NCBI GenBank assembly: GCA_947175005.1
Contig: CAMWLD010000171.1
Coordinates: 1-5,413 of the forward strand
DNA: 5,413 nt
Direction: 5' to 3'
DNA from: an uncultured Ruminococcus sp.
GTDB taxonomy: Bacteria > Bacillota > Clostridia > Oscillospirales > Ruminococcaceae
Shown here one piece after another: positions 5,127-5,413 of the stretch. Made by a program: the position numbers and the translations under genes. Every line of letters begins with the position of its first letter. The stretch's first letter is position 1. The notes beneath the pieces are model-generated. The model did not search any database. It saw only the letters and a list, made by a program, of their open reading frames with translations, and was not told the origin of the DNA.

Positions 5127-5413
5127 GGCGGTTTAATATTGTACGATGAGGCTATTTTTCCCCTCATGCGCCGGGGGGTGCTTTGTCCCTTACCATGCCA
5201 TGAAACTGGATTTGTTCCGTTGCCACGCAGGGTGCTGCTTTGTGTTGATGTAAATGAATTTTGAAATGCGTTCATTTGTTGGCAAATGTGACTTGCCTGT
5301 ATAAATGAAATGTGACTTTGTTTGTGGAATGCTTGACATTGCAAACGACTGTGCGTTACCGACCAAAGGGACAACCTCCCAGGGGGGAGAGGGGGCGCTC
5401 TGGGCTTGCTGGG
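5127..5413. other. Non-coding tail with imperfect inverted and direct repeats
   Basis: I find no frame with a believable start signal here. TTGTCCCTT (5183-5191) is the exact inverse of AAGGGACAA (5366-5374). Next to them lie C/G-rich blocks, CCGGGGGGTG (5171-5180) and CAGGGGGGAG (5380-5389), with CCCCTC (5160-5165) and GAGGGGG near 5389-5395 outermost. Together they resemble imperfect terminal inverted repeats of an element of about 240 bp. Inside are AAATGAA/TTCATTT arms (5252-5258, 5271-5277) and AAATGTGACTT twice (5284-5294, 5308-5318). ATGAGG (5146-5151) can also pair with CCTCAT (5162-5167). It may be a dispersed, non-autonomous intergenic repeat. Confidence 0.35.

Noticed and set aside
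5025..5264. 79-codon plus-strand frame after the FtsA-like gene
   Set aside because: Overlaps the end of the real gene, passes through the intrinsic terminator, has no ribosome binding site and no recognisable product.
5333..5361. TTGACA as a promoter -35
   Set aside because: A perfect -35, but the -10 position 17 nt on reads TTACCG and no gene start is visible downstream within the window.
5021..5374. 117-codon minus-strand frame with a TTG start
   Set aside because: The GGGAGG before it directly touches the TTG with no spacing, and the frame runs through the strong terminator hairpin into the FtsA-like coding end.

Overview
The window holds ordinary chromosomal genes from what looks like a low-to-mid GC Gram-positive anaerobe of the class Clostridia, with Ruminococcus-type relatives most likely. 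The evidence is AGGAGG-type ribosome binding sites, extended -10 promoters, a clostridial-type TrmB, and a long FtsA/PilM-like actin-family protein ending in a beta-grasp-like domain. The assignment is inference from gene content and style, with no marker gene. I see no CRISPR array, tRNA, rRNA, transposase, phage gene or defence system.

Layout. The left part is read on the minus strand: pyrE (249-902, orotate phosphoribosyltransferase), then the first 28 codons of an unidentified gene that leaves the window (1-84). pyrE has a clear promoter at 1023-1051 and a roughly 114-nt leader that can fold into nested stems. The other genes are on the plus strand: trmB (1228-1938, tRNA m7G46 methyltransferase) and a 928-residue FtsA-like protein (2254-5040). 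Each has its own extended -10 promoter. A strong intrinsic terminator at 5091-5126 closes the FtsA-like gene. The last 290 bases have no supportable gene, only inverted and direct repeats that may be part of a dispersed intergenic element.

How the parts relate. pyrE and trmB are divergent from a 325-bp gap holding both promoters. trmB and the FtsA-like gene point the same way, but a 315-bp gap with a candidate terminator and a new promoter separates them, so they are probably separate transcription units. The genes serve unrelated jobs: pyrimidine synthesis, tRNA modification, and a cytoskeletal or envelope role.

The least expected structure is non-coding. A family of short repeats with a 7-nt rhythm (AGAGGCA/GGAAGCA, or TCTTGCC/TCTTGCT on the other strand) occurs three times around trmB. 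One copy directly abuts the trmB -10 box. One lies in the presumed trmB terminator. One sits just upstream of the FtsA-like ribosome binding site, where it can pair with the Shine-Dalgarno sequence. No clear new biological system is visible. The repeat family, the pyrE leader and the architecture of the FtsA-like protein deserve a second look.
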